Origin: Pelagicoccus mobilis
GTDB lineage: Bacteria; Verrucomicrobiota; Verrucomicrobiia; Opitutales; Opitutaceae
Length of the DNA: 64,000 nt
NCBI RefSeq assembly: GCF_016595505.1
Contig: NZ_JAENIL010000027.1
Coordinates: 1 to 64,000, forward strand
Direction: 5' to 3'
Shown: piece after piece, positions 50,801-60,577 of the stretch
How the letters are laid out: every line of letters starts with the position of its first letter
Position numbering within the stretch: the first letter of the stretch is position 1
The notes under the pieces: generated by a model
The model's database searches: none
Seen by the model: the letters and a program-made list of their open reading frames with translations, nothing else
Told to the model about the DNA's origin: nothing
Program-made: the position numbers and the translations under genes

Positions 50801-51481
50801 CTAGAAGGAGTAGGCCATGTAGTCGAAGCGCTTTGGCTCGCTCGCGTTGTAGGATTTTTTCCGACCTGAAACTGGGAGAGCTGGAATTTCCTCTTCGTGG
50901 ACCGGGACGCGTGAGCAGAGTTTTTCGAGCTCGGGGTGGTCCTGGATACGTTGGTAGATGTGGGCGAGCAGGATAGCGTCGCTTTTAGCGTCGTGGCGAC
51001 GCATGGAGGAGAGTCCGGCCGCTAGGCGTTCGGCGATATCGTCGAGAGAGTTTCGCAGGCGCGAGAAGTCGGGCCACATGACTTCGAAGATGTCCATGGT
51101 GTCGACGAAGCGGACTTTGCGGGTTTCGACGCCTTCTTGGCGGGAGTACTTGCGGATGAAATTGAAGTCGAAGCGGTAGATGTCGTGCCCGAAGAGGGTG
51201 GCGTCGCCGGCCCAGTCCGAAAAGGCTTGCAGGGCTTCGAGTGGTTTTGGGGCGCCCCTTACGTGTTCGTCCCGAACTCGGGTGAGTTTCTGGATCTTTT
51301 CTGGAATTGGTTTTCCGGGGTCGACGTAGGTGTTGAAGCTGTCTTCGACGGTCATGATGACGCCGCCGAGCCTTACGCCTGCGATTTGTGTGATTTCCTC
51401 CTGCTTGTAGCGCAGCCCCGTGGTTTCGAGGTCAAAAGCAACCAGCTCCCTGACTCCGAGGAGCGGGTGGAAGGATGGCAT
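50801..51481 (-). CDS. DnaQ-like 3'-5' exonuclease
   Basis: A 226-residue DEDDh exonuclease related to the epsilon proofreading subunit of DNA polymerase III. Motif I is AFDLETTGL (about residues 14-22), motif II FGHDIYRFDFNFIRKY, motif III RRHDAKSDAILLAHIY (about 154-169). The C-terminal tail is unlike DnaQ proper, so it is more likely a stand-alone exonuclease. A GTG at 51505 would add eight residues. It is divergent from the hybrid kinase gene, with a 315-base region between that contains several AT-rich promoter-like blocks and no clear gene. Confidence 0.85.
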   Translation of the reverse strand: MPSFHPLLGVRELVAFDLETTGLRYKQEEITQIAGVRLGGVIMTVEDSFNTYVDPGKPIPEKIQKLTRVRDEHVRGAPKPLEALQAFSDWAGDATLFGHDIYRFDFNFIRKYSRQEGVETRKVRFVDTMDIFEVMWPDFSRLRNSLDDIAERLAAGLSSMRRHDAKSDAILLAHIYQRIQDHPELEKLCSRVPVHEEEIPALPVSGRKKSYNASEPKRFDYMAYSF

Positions 51482-51796
51482 TTTTCTTTCGTGTAAAGGT
51501 TTCACAAGAGTAACAAAGCAGGACTTGTTCTTTTATCGACCAGTTGACTCAGATTTTTGAGATTTCGTTCCGTTTGCGCGTAAAATTGACAATTTCTTCT
51601 CAGGATTTGGCCGTATTTGGGTAAGGTGTGTTGGAAGATCCGACATGGGATACGAATGGCGAGCAAAATCCGAGGCGCCGTGGGGGCGTTTTTTTCCGAT
51701 TTCTTTTATTCGCGCGGTAATAATGTCGATTTAAGGGCGGATCCTTTCAGGCCTCTGCCCACAACTCTGAGCGTCTGGCGGGGTACTTCTCTTGCA

Positions 51797-54700
51797 ATGA
51801 CCGAACTGAACAGAACCCAACTTTGTTGGAGCCTTGCCGCTCTGCTTGTGACCAGCCTGGTAGGCTTGCTGGGCTATGAACTTGTGGTGAAACGCGTGAT
51901 TGTGGCTTCCGAGACGGATCGACTGAAGCTGTGGATGGCGAATCCGCAGGTGAGCGAGGTGGATGGCTTTGAAGTCTACAAGGTTTTAGCGGATGGCAGT
52001 CTGGCTTCGGACGAGACGATTGCGATCGATGGTCTCAGCCCCGAGGACACTCTCGAGCTGGTGTTTGATGGGAAAGGGGAGCTAGGCGTTTTTCGCGGGG
52101 GGTGGATTTACGTGTCTCAAGTTGGAAGCTGGGGCGGGGAGGCTGTGAGCGGTTGGAACTTGGCTCGCTCCGACGCAGGCGCGCGTCTGGAGAAGGCTAG
52201 CCTAGCGATCGGGGTGCTGACGCTTGGTTTTTGGGCGGGCTTCGTTTTGCTCTTTTACTTTTTTCACCGCCGTGTTCGGCGGATCCTTTTTGACGATTTG
52301 TCGCATTTGCGTGAGCGTCTGGGGCTTGAGAAGGACGAAGCGGATCGCGGATTGCGGGAGCGTTTGTCTCACTTTTCGGAACAGATTGTAGCGGCGCGGG
52401 AGCAGGAGGGGTTGCTGATGCACGAGATGGGCCGGTTTACGGCGATCGCTTTGAATGCTCCTGACGGGATCTTTATTTGTGATTCGGAAGGGCGCATCGA
52501 GTGGGCAAACGCAGCGTTTGAGCGGATGATTGGCTACTCTTTGGAAGAGATTCAGGAAAGGGAGCCGTTTGCCCACCTGCGCAATGAGCTCAACGATCCT
52601 CTCTACCTTGCTCGTTTGGGTCGGGCGTTGGAGCAGGAGGATTCGGTTTCTTTGGAGCTGGGAGGCTGGCGGCCTGATACGAGCGAGTATTGGACCTCAA
52701 TGCAGCTTTCTCCGCTGCCGACATCGGGTGAACAGAAGAAGTGGTTTTTCGGTATTCAGAGCGACATTACGGAGAAACGTCGAGCGAGTCTTGATTTAGA
52801 GGAAGTCTCTAGGAGGTTCGCATTGGCGATGGAGAGCGCGAGTGTTGGGATCTGGGATTGGGACGTTAAGCGCGATGAGCTGGTTTGGGACGACCACACC
52901 TACGGGCTTTACGGCGTTTCGCGTGCGAATTTTCGGCCGAGTTATCGGAGTTGGATGAACTGTATCGATCCGGATGATACGAATCGCGTGGTGCGTTCTA
53001 TTGACGATAGTCTCGCTCGGGGCAAGAGTATCGAGCTTGTGGCGTGTGTGCAGAGGCCGGACGGGAAGGAAGCCTATGTGAGAAGTGTTGGCCGGGCGTT
53101 TTTGAATGAGTCTGGTGAGGTGATGCGTTACATCGGGATCACCTCCGACGTAACGGCGGAGCATAAGGCGGAGCGGAATCTAATCGACCAGAAGGATGAA
53201 GCGGAGACCTTGGCGGAGCAGCTCGCGGTCGCGGTTAAGAAATCGAAGAAGGCTGCGACTGAGGCGGAGCGGGCGACGCGTGCCAAGAGCGCGTTTCTGG
53301 CGATGATGAGCCACGAGATTCGCACTCCGATGAATGGCGTGATCGGGATGGCGAGCTTGTTGTTGGAAACGGAGCTGGATGAGCATCAGCGTGATTATCT
53401 GAATACGATTCGCGTCAGTGGTGACACCTTGCTGACGCTGATAAACGATATCCTAGATTACTCGAAAATTGAGAGCGGAAAGCTGGATATCGAGCATGTC
53501 CCGTTCAGTATTCGCGAGTGCGTGGAGGATGCGGTTGACTTGCTGTCCTCCAAGGCTGCGGAAAAGGGGATCGACCTGTTGTGTCGGGTGGATTTGACGA
53601 CTCCGAAAGAAGTGGAGGGTGACATTACCCGGCTTCGTCAGATCTTGGTGAATCTGATTGGCAATGCGATCAAGTTTACGGAAGTGGGCGAGGTCGAGGT
53701 TTCGGTTAGCGCTCCGGAGAACGGTAGGATTCACTTTGCGGTTCGCGACACGGGAATTGGAATTCCAGAGGACAGAATGAATCGTTTGTTCGAGGTTTTC
53801 TCGCAGGTTGATTCGTCAACGACGCGAAAGTACGGGGGTTCGGGCTTGGGGCTTTCTATCAGCAAGCAGCTAACCAATCTGATGGGGGGCGAGATGTGGG
53901 TGGAAAGTTCTTTGGGCAAGGGATCTGTTTTCCATTTCGATATCGCTTTCGATCATCTCGAACAGGCGTTGCCAGATCCGATCTTTGGGGAGCAGACGGA
54001 GCTCGTCGGACGGAAGCTCTTGCTGCTGGTTCCGAGCGCGGTGCGCCGGGAGAGTCTGCGGCGGCTGTACGTGCGCTGGGGGCTTGAGGTGGATTTCCAG
54101 GGCTCTGTTGAATCGATGTCGGCGAAACCCAGAGACAGTGGAAAATATGACTTCGTGGTCGTCGATGAGGGGGCTTGGGACGCTGATGGAGGAGACAATA
54201 AGCGTATTTTGAATACATGCAGTGGGAGCGATAGTACTGCTGTGATGCTACTCAATCACGGCTCGAATCCGGAGCGATTTGGTAGGAGTCAGTGTGTTTT
54301 TAAGCCTTGTCGAGTGGGTGCTATGCTTGATGCGCTGCTCGCTTCGAAGCGCTTGCTTCGAGTTAAAGGGAAGCATTCTGGGTCGAAGGAGAGAGTTGGC
54401 GACGAGAAGTTGGCATCGCGAATGCCGTTGAGGATTCTGGTCGCGGATGATAATTCGGTGAATCAGAAGGTGGCTCGTATGATGCTTAAGAAATTTGGAT
54501 ACACTCCGGATTTGGTGGCGAACGGACTAGAAGCTGTAGAGGCGGTGAAGAAGCGGGACTACGATCTGGTGTTTATGGATTGCCAAATGCCTGAGATGGA
54601 TGGTTTCGAAGCGACTTGTGTGATTCGCCAGATCGAATTGGAACGCTCTTCGAGTAGGCGGTCGTTTATCTATGCGCTGACTGCTAATGTGCGAGGCGAG

Positions 54701-54817
54701 TCGCGAGAGATGTCGGTGGAAGCGGGAATGGACGGCTTTCTCGCGAAGCCGATCAAGCTGGATGACATCAAGGCGTCTTTGCTGGAGGTTTCGGAGGAAA
54801 TCGCTTCTAGAAACTAG
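51797..54817 (+). CDS. Hybrid sensor histidine kinase with PAS domains and receiver
   Basis: A 1006-residue membrane kinase. Transmembrane helices at about 12-32 and 138-158 enclose a periplasmic part. Next come a coiled coil, two PAS domains (about 215-330 and 335-455, the second with WDWDVKRDELVWDDHTYGLYG), a helical linker, HisKA with phospho-acceptor His506 in MSHEIRTPMNGV, an ATPase domain (NLIGNAIKFTEVG; DTGIGIPED; GGSGLGLSISKQL) and a C-terminal receiver with Asp928 in VFMDCQMPEMDGFE. Between the ATPase and receiver, about 740-850 reads as a degenerate receiver-like domain (FVVVDEGAWDADGG). The ATG at 51797 was chosen over a longer frame to 51617. No response regulator is adjacent, so phosphate may pass to an Hpt protein such as that at 41901. 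Confidence 0.92.
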   Translation: MTELNRTQLCWSLAALLVTSLVGLLGYELVVKRVIVASETDRLKLWMANPQVSEVDGFEVYKVLADGSLASDETIAIDGLSPEDTLELVFDGKGELGVFRGGWIYVSQVGSWGGEAVSGWNLARSDAGARLEKASLAIGVLTLGFWAGFVLLFYFFHRRVRRILFDDLSHLRERLGLEKDEADRGLRERLSHFSEQIVAAREQEGLLMHEMGRFTAIALNAPDGIFICDSEGRIEWANAAFERMIGYSLEEIQEREPFAHLRNELNDPLYLARLGRALEQEDSVSLELGGWRPDTSEYWTSMQLSPLPTSGEQKKWFFGIQSDITEKRRASLDLEEVSRRFALAMESASVGIWDWDVKRDELVWDDHTYGLYGVSRANFRPSYRSWMNCIDPDDTNRVVRSIDDSLARGKSIELVACVQRPDGKEAYVRSVGRAFLNESGEVMRYIGITSDVTAEHKAERNLIDQKDEAETLAEQLAVAVKKSKKAATEAERATRAKSAFLAMMSHEIRTPMNGVIGMASLLLETELDEHQRDYLNTIRVSGDTLLTLINDILDYSKIESGKLDIEHVPFSIRECVEDAVDLLSSKAAEKGIDLLCRVDLTTPKEVEGDITRLRQILVNLIGNAIKFTEVGEVEVSVSAPENGRIHFAVRDTGIGIPEDRMNRLFEVFSQVDSSTTRKYGGSGLGLSISKQLTNLMGGEMWVESSLGKGSVFHFDIAFDHLEQALPDPIFGEQTELVGRKLLLLVPSAVRRESLRRLYVRWGLEVDFQGSVESMSAKPRDSGKYDFVVVDEGAWDADGGDNKRILNTCSGSDSTAVMLLNHGSNPERFGRSQCVFKPCRVGAMLDALLASKRLLRVKGKHSGSKERVGDEKLASRMPLRILVADDNSVNQKVARMMLKKFGYTPDLVANGLEAVEAVKKRDYDLVFMDCQMPEMDGFEATCVIRQIELERSSSRRSFIYALTANVRGESREMSVEAGMDGFLAKPIKLDDIKASLLEVSEEIASRN

Positions 54818-54872
54818 CGGAAAGCGTTTTGGATTGTAGCTGGTCCTGCGGGCTGCTCTTTTGGGTGCTTCG

Positions 54873-55529
54873 ATGGAAGAGACCTCTGAGCCAGCTATAC
54901 TGTACGACGCCCCCGGTTTTGTTGTTGTGAACAAGCCATCGGGGATGTTGAGCGAGGGCGGTGGCGAACGAGAGGTGGACTTGGAGCAACGTGTATCCGA
55001 ATTAGTAGGACGTAAGGTTTGGTGTTGTCACCGTCTAGATCGTTTGACGAGCGGCGTGCTTGTTCTGAGGAAGGGGAAGCGTTTTTTGAAGGAGTTGTCT
55101 GCCCAGTTTGAGAGTCGAGGGGTGAGGAAGGAGTATTGGCTTCTGGTGGATGGCGTTTGGGATAAGCGCATCCAGAGGGTGGAGTCTCAGATCGATCGAG
55201 TTGGTCCTGGACGATTTGCTAATGTGGACGAGGGGGGCAAACGCGCGGTCAGCACCTTTCAATTGTTGGCAAGTTCGTCCGATTTGGGAGTGAGTTTGGT
55301 GAGGGGGCTTTTGAAGACGGGGAGGACGCATCAGTTGAGGCTGCATGCCCAATTGTGTGGCTGTCCGGTGTATGGGGATCCGCTCTATGGGGAGTGCCGG
55401 GAGGGCGCTGTGTTTGGCTTGCATGCTCGGAGCCTGCGGATGAGTCATCCGGAGACTGGAGAGGCTATGGAGTTTTTGGCTGAGCCGCCGGGAGTTTGGG
55501 CTTCGATGCGGCGGGAGTTGGATTTCTAG
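54873..55529 (+). CDS. RluA-family pseudouridine synthase
   Basis: A 218-residue RNA-modifying enzyme. The catalytic motif is CCHRLDRLTSGVLVL (about residues 52-66, nucleophile Asp in HRLD), followed by GLLKTGRTHQLRLHAQLCGCPVYGDPLYG (about 144-172). It isomerises uridine to pseudouridine in rRNA or tRNA. There is no S4 domain, so it is closest to the RluC/TruC branches lacking it; the target base is unknown. The ATG at 54873 was chosen over a TTG at 54861. It converges on the IMPase-like gene with overlapping stops. Confidence 0.88.
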   Translation: MEETSEPAILYDAPGFVVVNKPSGMLSEGGGEREVDLEQRVSELVGRKVWCCHRLDRLTSGVLVLRKGKRFLKELSAQFESRGVRKEYWLLVDGVWDKRIQRVESQIDRVGPGRFANVDEGGKRAVSTFQLLASSSDLGVSLVRGLLKTGRTHQLRLHAQLCGCPVYGDPLYGECREGAVFGLHARSLRMSHPETGEAMEFLAEPPGVWASMRRELDF

Positions 55530-56458
55530 GAAAAGTGTTTTTGTATCAGAGTTTCGACGACGGGGTGGATCTCGTTGGCTAGGGTTTGATTTGCGTAAGC
55601 GATCCAGGAGACGGGCGTGGTGGTGTCGAATGGGATGTCGAGCTTTTTGCTGTGGGGCTGGGTGACGATGACTCCTGCTGCTCGGGCGACGAGGGCGGTG
55701 CAGAGGTCGTAGGGATGGCAGCTGAGGGCGAGTGGGAGACCAAGTTTCTGGAAGGCGAGGGGGCGGATGTCGATGGCGAGGCGATCGTGTCCTGCGATGA
55801 GTTCGTAGAGCTGGCCTCCTGTGCTGATGTATTGGTCGTCGAAGATGAGGGCGTCTTGTCGTTCTTCTTCTGGAGTGAGGTGGGCGTAGAGCTCCTCTTC
55901 GAAGGCGGCGAGGGCGGCTTTGGCTTGGGGGAAGAATTTGGCTACGGAGGCGAATCCGTGTTTTAGATTGGTGGCTCGAGAGGGGCTGGCTGGGAGGTCT
56001 TGGGTTTCTCCGGTGAGCAGGTTTTTGGAAATGCGGCTGAAGGTGGTTTCGCCGCTGGGCGATCGTGTTGCGGCGAGTTGCTCGGACTTGAATTGTTTCG
56101 AAGTGGGGAGCTCGGTCATGACCGCGACGGAAATGTCTTCTAGCGTCGGGGCGTTGGTATGGGCGGATGGAGTCTGGGCGAGTCCGACCAAGGCCCAGGC
56201 CGAGCGTTTGTCGTACATGAGCCCGCGTGTTCCGTCGATGGGGTCGACGATGAGCTGGCAGGCTAGACGTTGGGGTGGAGTGTCTGCTGGGAAGGTGAGG
56301 CGGGTGGCGTCGTCGATGCCTTCCATGATCAAGCGGACGGGGTATTGCTTAGGCCAGTTATTTGCTAGCCAATCGAGGATGAGTTCTTCGCTGACCTTGT
56401 CTATTTGGTAGATGATGTCTGCTTTGGTTTCGGCGGCGACGGCCGAAAGCGCTTCCAC
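55526..56458 (-). CDS. Inositol-monophosphatase/FBPase-superfamily protein
   Basis: About 310 residues from the GTG at 56458. The Mg-binding aspartates of the superfamily are in IVDPIDGTRGLMYDK (about 69-83). The metal motif WDxxA near the end is replaced by HPYDLCTALVARAAGV. A polar insertion holds RQDALIFDDQYISTGGQLYELIAG. The substrate is unknown. Conserved-looking N-terminal residues (SDEIRDTLYRQQ) are encoded upstream of the only usual start codon, in a frame that stays open through a heptad repeat, so the true start may be unusual or lost. Confidence 0.72.
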   Translation of the reverse strand: MEALSAVAAETKADIIYQIDKVSEELILDWLANNWPKQYPVRLIMEGIDDATRLTFPADTPPQRLACQLIVDPIDGTRGLMYDKRSAWALVGLAQTPSAHTNAPTLEDISVAVMTELPTSKQFKSEQLAATRSPSGETTFSRISKNLLTGETQDLPASPSRATNLKHGFASVAKFFPQAKAALAAFEEELYAHLTPEEERQDALIFDDQYISTGGQLYELIAGHDRLAIDIRPLAFQKLGLPLALSCHPYDLCTALVARAAGVIVTQPHSKKLDIPFDTTTPVSWIAYANQTLANEIHPVVETLIQKHFS

Positions 56459-56523
56459 GCTTTGGCTTTGTTGGCGATAGAGCGTGTCGCGGATCTCGTC
56501 GGAGAGTGAACAGAGGAGGGATT

Positions 56524-56558
56524 GAAGAGTGAAAAGTGAAGGCTGAATCGTGAAATGG
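56524..56558. repeat. Heptad tandem repeat
   Basis: Five consecutive units GAAGAGT, GAAAAGT, GAAGGCT, GAATCGT, GAAATGG. It lies upstream of the minus-strand IMPase-like gene and downstream of nothing else, matching in style the array at 11384-11418. The reading frame of the gene at 55526 continues through it. Confidence 0.65.
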
Positions 56559-56596
56559 GGTTGAGTGATTTGTGGGAGGCGTTTGGCTAGTTTGCG

Positions 56597-56950
56597 ATGA
56601 CGAAGCTTTACATGTACAAGGGGTGCGACGGTTGTCGCAAGGCGAAGAAGTGGCTAGCGGAAAAGGGCGTGGATTTTGAGGAGATCGCGATTCGCGAGGT
56701 GACTCCGAGCAAGGGGGAATTAAAGGAGGCTCTTGCGTCTCATGATATGAACCTGCGGAAGCTCTTTAATGTGTCTGGAGGCGACTATCGTAGCATGGGC
56801 TTGAAGGAGAAGCTACCCCAGATGGAGTTGGACGATGCGTTGGAGCTTTTGGTGTCGAACGGAAATCTTGTGAAACGTCCGTTTTTGGCGACGGATCGTG
56901 GGTGTATCAGCGGATTTGATACGGTGGTCTGGGAGCAGCTGGTTGGGTAG
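56597..56950 (+). CDS. ArsC/Spx-family thioredoxin-fold protein
   Basis: A 117-residue protein of the arsenate reductase (ArsC, glutaredoxin-type)/Spx/YffB family. The N-terminal Cys pair is KGCDGCRKAKKWL (about residues 8-20); the rest (ELKEALASHDMNLRKLFNVSGGDYRSMGL; LVKRPFLATDRGCISGF) fits YffB-like members better than catalytic ArsC because the Arg triad is not clear. Its role is unknown; an Spx-like regulatory or a thiol reductase function are both possible. Confidence 0.82.
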   Translation: MTKLYMYKGCDGCRKAKKWLAEKGVDFEEIAIREVTPSKGELKEALASHDMNLRKLFNVSGGDYRSMGLKEKLPQMELDDALELLVSNGNLVKRPFLATDRGCISGFDTVVWEQLVG

Positions 56951-57001
56951 GTTGTTTTGCCCACGAAGTGCACGAAGATGTTATTAGCTGGGTAAGCGAT
57001 C

Positions 57002-57015
57002 GGCAACGACGGAGC
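57002..57015 (+). repeat. REP-like palindrome, left half, interrupted by the IS110 element
   Basis: GGCAACGACGGAGC is the left arm and loop of the REP consensus. The right arm GCGTTGCCCTCCT resumes at 58265-58277 on the far side of the insertion, with AGC present at both junctions (57013-57015 and 58264-58266). The split is precise, so the palindrome was the insertion target. Confidence 0.9.
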
Positions 57016-57024
57016 AACTGTGTC

Positions 57025-57960
57025 TCATGCAAGCTGTAAGTTGAGTTTTTTCAGTACGCTTTGCATGTGGATTATGAGCTTTCGCATGGCTGCTGTGATG
57101 GCGACGTTGTAGGGCTTGCCCGATTCGTTGAGCAGCCTGTCGACCTGCTCGCGTATGACCTTGTTGTGGGTGGCCGCGGTTCTCGCGGCCATGTAGAGGG
57201 CTTTCCTGACCTTGGCCTTTCCGCATTGGATGTAGCGCTTGCCTTTCTTGTTTCCGCTGTCGCGGTTGAAGGGGGCGAGCCCGGTAAGGGCGACGAGCTG
57301 GTTGCGTCCCATGGTCTCGATCTGCCCCATGTAGGCGATCACGCTCCATGCGGTGACTTCCCCTACGCCGCATATGCTTTGCAGGGCTTGGCTGCGCTGC
57401 TTTTGCTCGCGGTCTTCGGCCAGCCGTTGGCGTATTAGCTTGTCGACTTGGTCTATCTGTTCCTTGGCGTGGTCGAGGGTGCTTCGAATGAGCGGGGCGG
57501 TCGTTTCGCGGGCCTTTTGCAGGCGGTTCTTTTCCCTTGCGATCAGATCGCTGAGATGGGCCCTACGGTCGAGCAGCTCGGCGACTTGCTTTTGCGTAGC
57601 GTTTGGCTTGGCGCTTGGCTGGAGCTTCTTCTCCTTGGCGAAGCGGCTTAGCAGCTGGGCGTCTATGGGGTCGGTCTTGGCCTTTGTCCCTTCGCTTGCG
57701 GCGAAGCCCTTGACTCTGCGGGTGTCGACGAGGTGGTAGGCTATGCCTGCCGAGTCGAGGGCGTCCACGAGCTTTCTTTCGTAGCCTCCCGTGGGCTCGA
57801 GCGCCACCAGAGGGGAGTCGAACCTCGCTATCTTCTCGAGGATTCCCGGGAGGGAGTCCTTGTTGTAGGCGAAGGACTCGTTGCGTTCGCCGGTGTGTAT
57901 TTGTAATGACTGTTTGGCTACGTCGATTCCGACGTAGTGGTATTGTTTATTGTAGGACAT
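57025..57960 (-). CDS. IS110-family DEDD recombinase
   Basis: A 311-residue transposase/recombinase. The N-terminal RuvC-like DEDD domain has Asp in HYVGIDVAKQSL (about residues 7-18), Glu in VALEPTGGYERKL (about 56-68) and Asp pairs in AKTDPIDAQLLSRFA (about 98-112). The C-terminal Transposase_20 domain shows ICGVGEVTAWSVIAYMG and LTGLAPFNRDSGNKKGKR, with the catalytic serine in DSG. ATG at 57960 fits the family start; a longer frame would eat into the non-coding RNA region. Codons such as ATA and AGG are used more than in neighbours, in line with a mobile origin. Confidence 0.95.
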   Translation of the reverse strand: MSYNKQYHYVGIDVAKQSLQIHTGERNESFAYNKDSLPGILEKIARFDSPLVALEPTGGYERKLVDALDSAGIAYHLVDTRRVKGFAASEGTKAKTDPIDAQLLSRFAKEKKLQPSAKPNATQKQVAELLDRRAHLSDLIAREKNRLQKARETTAPLIRSTLDHAKEQIDQVDKLIRQRLAEDREQKQRSQALQSICGVGEVTAWSVIAYMGQIETMGRNQLVALTGLAPFNRDSGNKKGKRYIQCGKAKVRKALYMAARTAATHNKVIREQVDRLLNESGKPYNVAITAAMRKLIIHMQSVLKKLNLQLA

Positions 57961-57964
57961 GGCG

Positions 57965-58240
57965 TATATCAGGCTTGTGAGGCGAACTCGTCGGCGCTTG
58001 GCTGAAGGTTCCGGCAACTGTTCGATATCATGCCAGGAAGGCCGCCCGGGCGGCTATGCTCCGTCTCGAACTCGATGGGTTCCCGCGTTGCCTGGCCTTT
58101 CCCTTGCGGCCGCCGGCCCCGAGATGCCTCTCGGGTCCGGCTTCCTGAACGAAAGCGATGGTGCAGCCTTGGGTATGGCAGTTCGAGCCCTTCCTCCGAC
58201 GAGTTTTATTCCCATTCTCGGAAGGGCTCGAACTACCGCT
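57965..58240 (-). ncRNA. Candidate bridge RNA of the IS110 element
   Basis: Transcribed with the transposase strand, 5' end near 58240. A strong stem GTTCGAGCCCTTCC/GGAAGGGCTCGAAC (58181-58194 with 58220-58233) opens it. Then a target loop: GGCAACGC (58085-58092) and GACGGAGC (58058-58065) match the left target strand and the complement of the right target of the REP site. Then a donor loop: ACAGTTGC (58014-58021) and ACAAGC (57973-57978) match the element ends in the same senses. The order target guide then donor guide is that of known bridge RNAs. Exact ends and folding are unverified. Confidence 0.75.
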
Positions 58241-58275
58241 TGAGGCTATTGAGCTAACCTACAAGCGTTGCCCTC

Positions 58276-58560
58276 CTATCGGTCGCTGTGGCCTAGAGGG
58301 CGGTCGGGGTCGATGCGATCGCGGACGAGCTGTTTGAGCTCTTTCGATTCTGGGAAGCGTCCGGCTTCTTTTCGGGAGAAGATGAGCTCGTCGTCGAGGC
58401 GGATTTCCATGATGCCCCCGGTGCCGGGCTGGAGGGCGACTTCGCCTAGGTCTTGGCCGAAGGTGTTGAGTAGTTCTTGAGCGAGCCAAGCGGCGCGAAG
58501 CATCCAGTTGCACTGGCTGCAGTAAAGAATGGATACGCGTGGAGATTTGGTGTCGGGCAT
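58276..58560 (-). CDS. Rdx/SelW-like thioredoxin-fold protein
   Basis: A 94-residue protein of the Rdx (selenoprotein W/T/H-like) family. The redox motif is LYCSQCNWMLRAAWLA (about residues 12-27), with Cys in the position used by selenocysteine in animals. The basic C-terminus ends near KQLVRDRIDP. Its TAG stop (58276-58278) overlaps the REP half that follows, exactly as for the gene at 36908. It is a redox protein of unknown partner. Confidence 0.85.
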   Translation of the reverse strand: MPDTKSPRVSILYCSQCNWMLRAAWLAQELLNTFGQDLGEVALQPGTGGIMEIRLDDELIFSRKEAGRFPESKELKQLVRDRIDPDRPLGHSDR

Positions 58561-58592
58561 GGTACTGGGTTTGATAAAAATGCTTCTGGATC

Positions 58593-60431
<1,839 letters not shown>

Positions 60432-60577
60432 TTCGAGAAAAAGGAGGAAGGATGATTTATGAAGTGGGAGGTGGAAAGGGAAAAGGCTGGGAATGGGTAA
60501 AGGGGCGTAGGGGGGATTCAAGAGGAAAGCTGGGAATTGACTTGCATGCGGGGGGAGCGGTGGGGCGTTGTTGGGGT

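Larger units (their letters stand above)
57016..58266 (-). mobile_element. IS110-family insertion sequence
   Basis: About 1.25 kb: transposase gene on the minus strand ending about ten bases from the left junction, and about 300 bases of non-coding DNA upstream of it. There are no terminal inverted repeats and no longer target duplication; only AGC (CT core in GCT on the transposase strand) is shared by both junctions. This organisation, with the non-coding end upstream of the transposase, is that of the IS110 group. A second copy is not in this window. Confidence 0.92.

Noticed and set aside
58181-58233. Hairpin in the IS110 end as a transcription terminator
   Set aside because: No T run on either strand, and the position at the 5' end of the candidate bridge RNA explains it better.
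57002-58277. IS element with terminal inverted repeats or a target duplication of several bases
   Set aside because: The ends share only AGC and no inverted repeats are seen; the DEDD transposase explains this.
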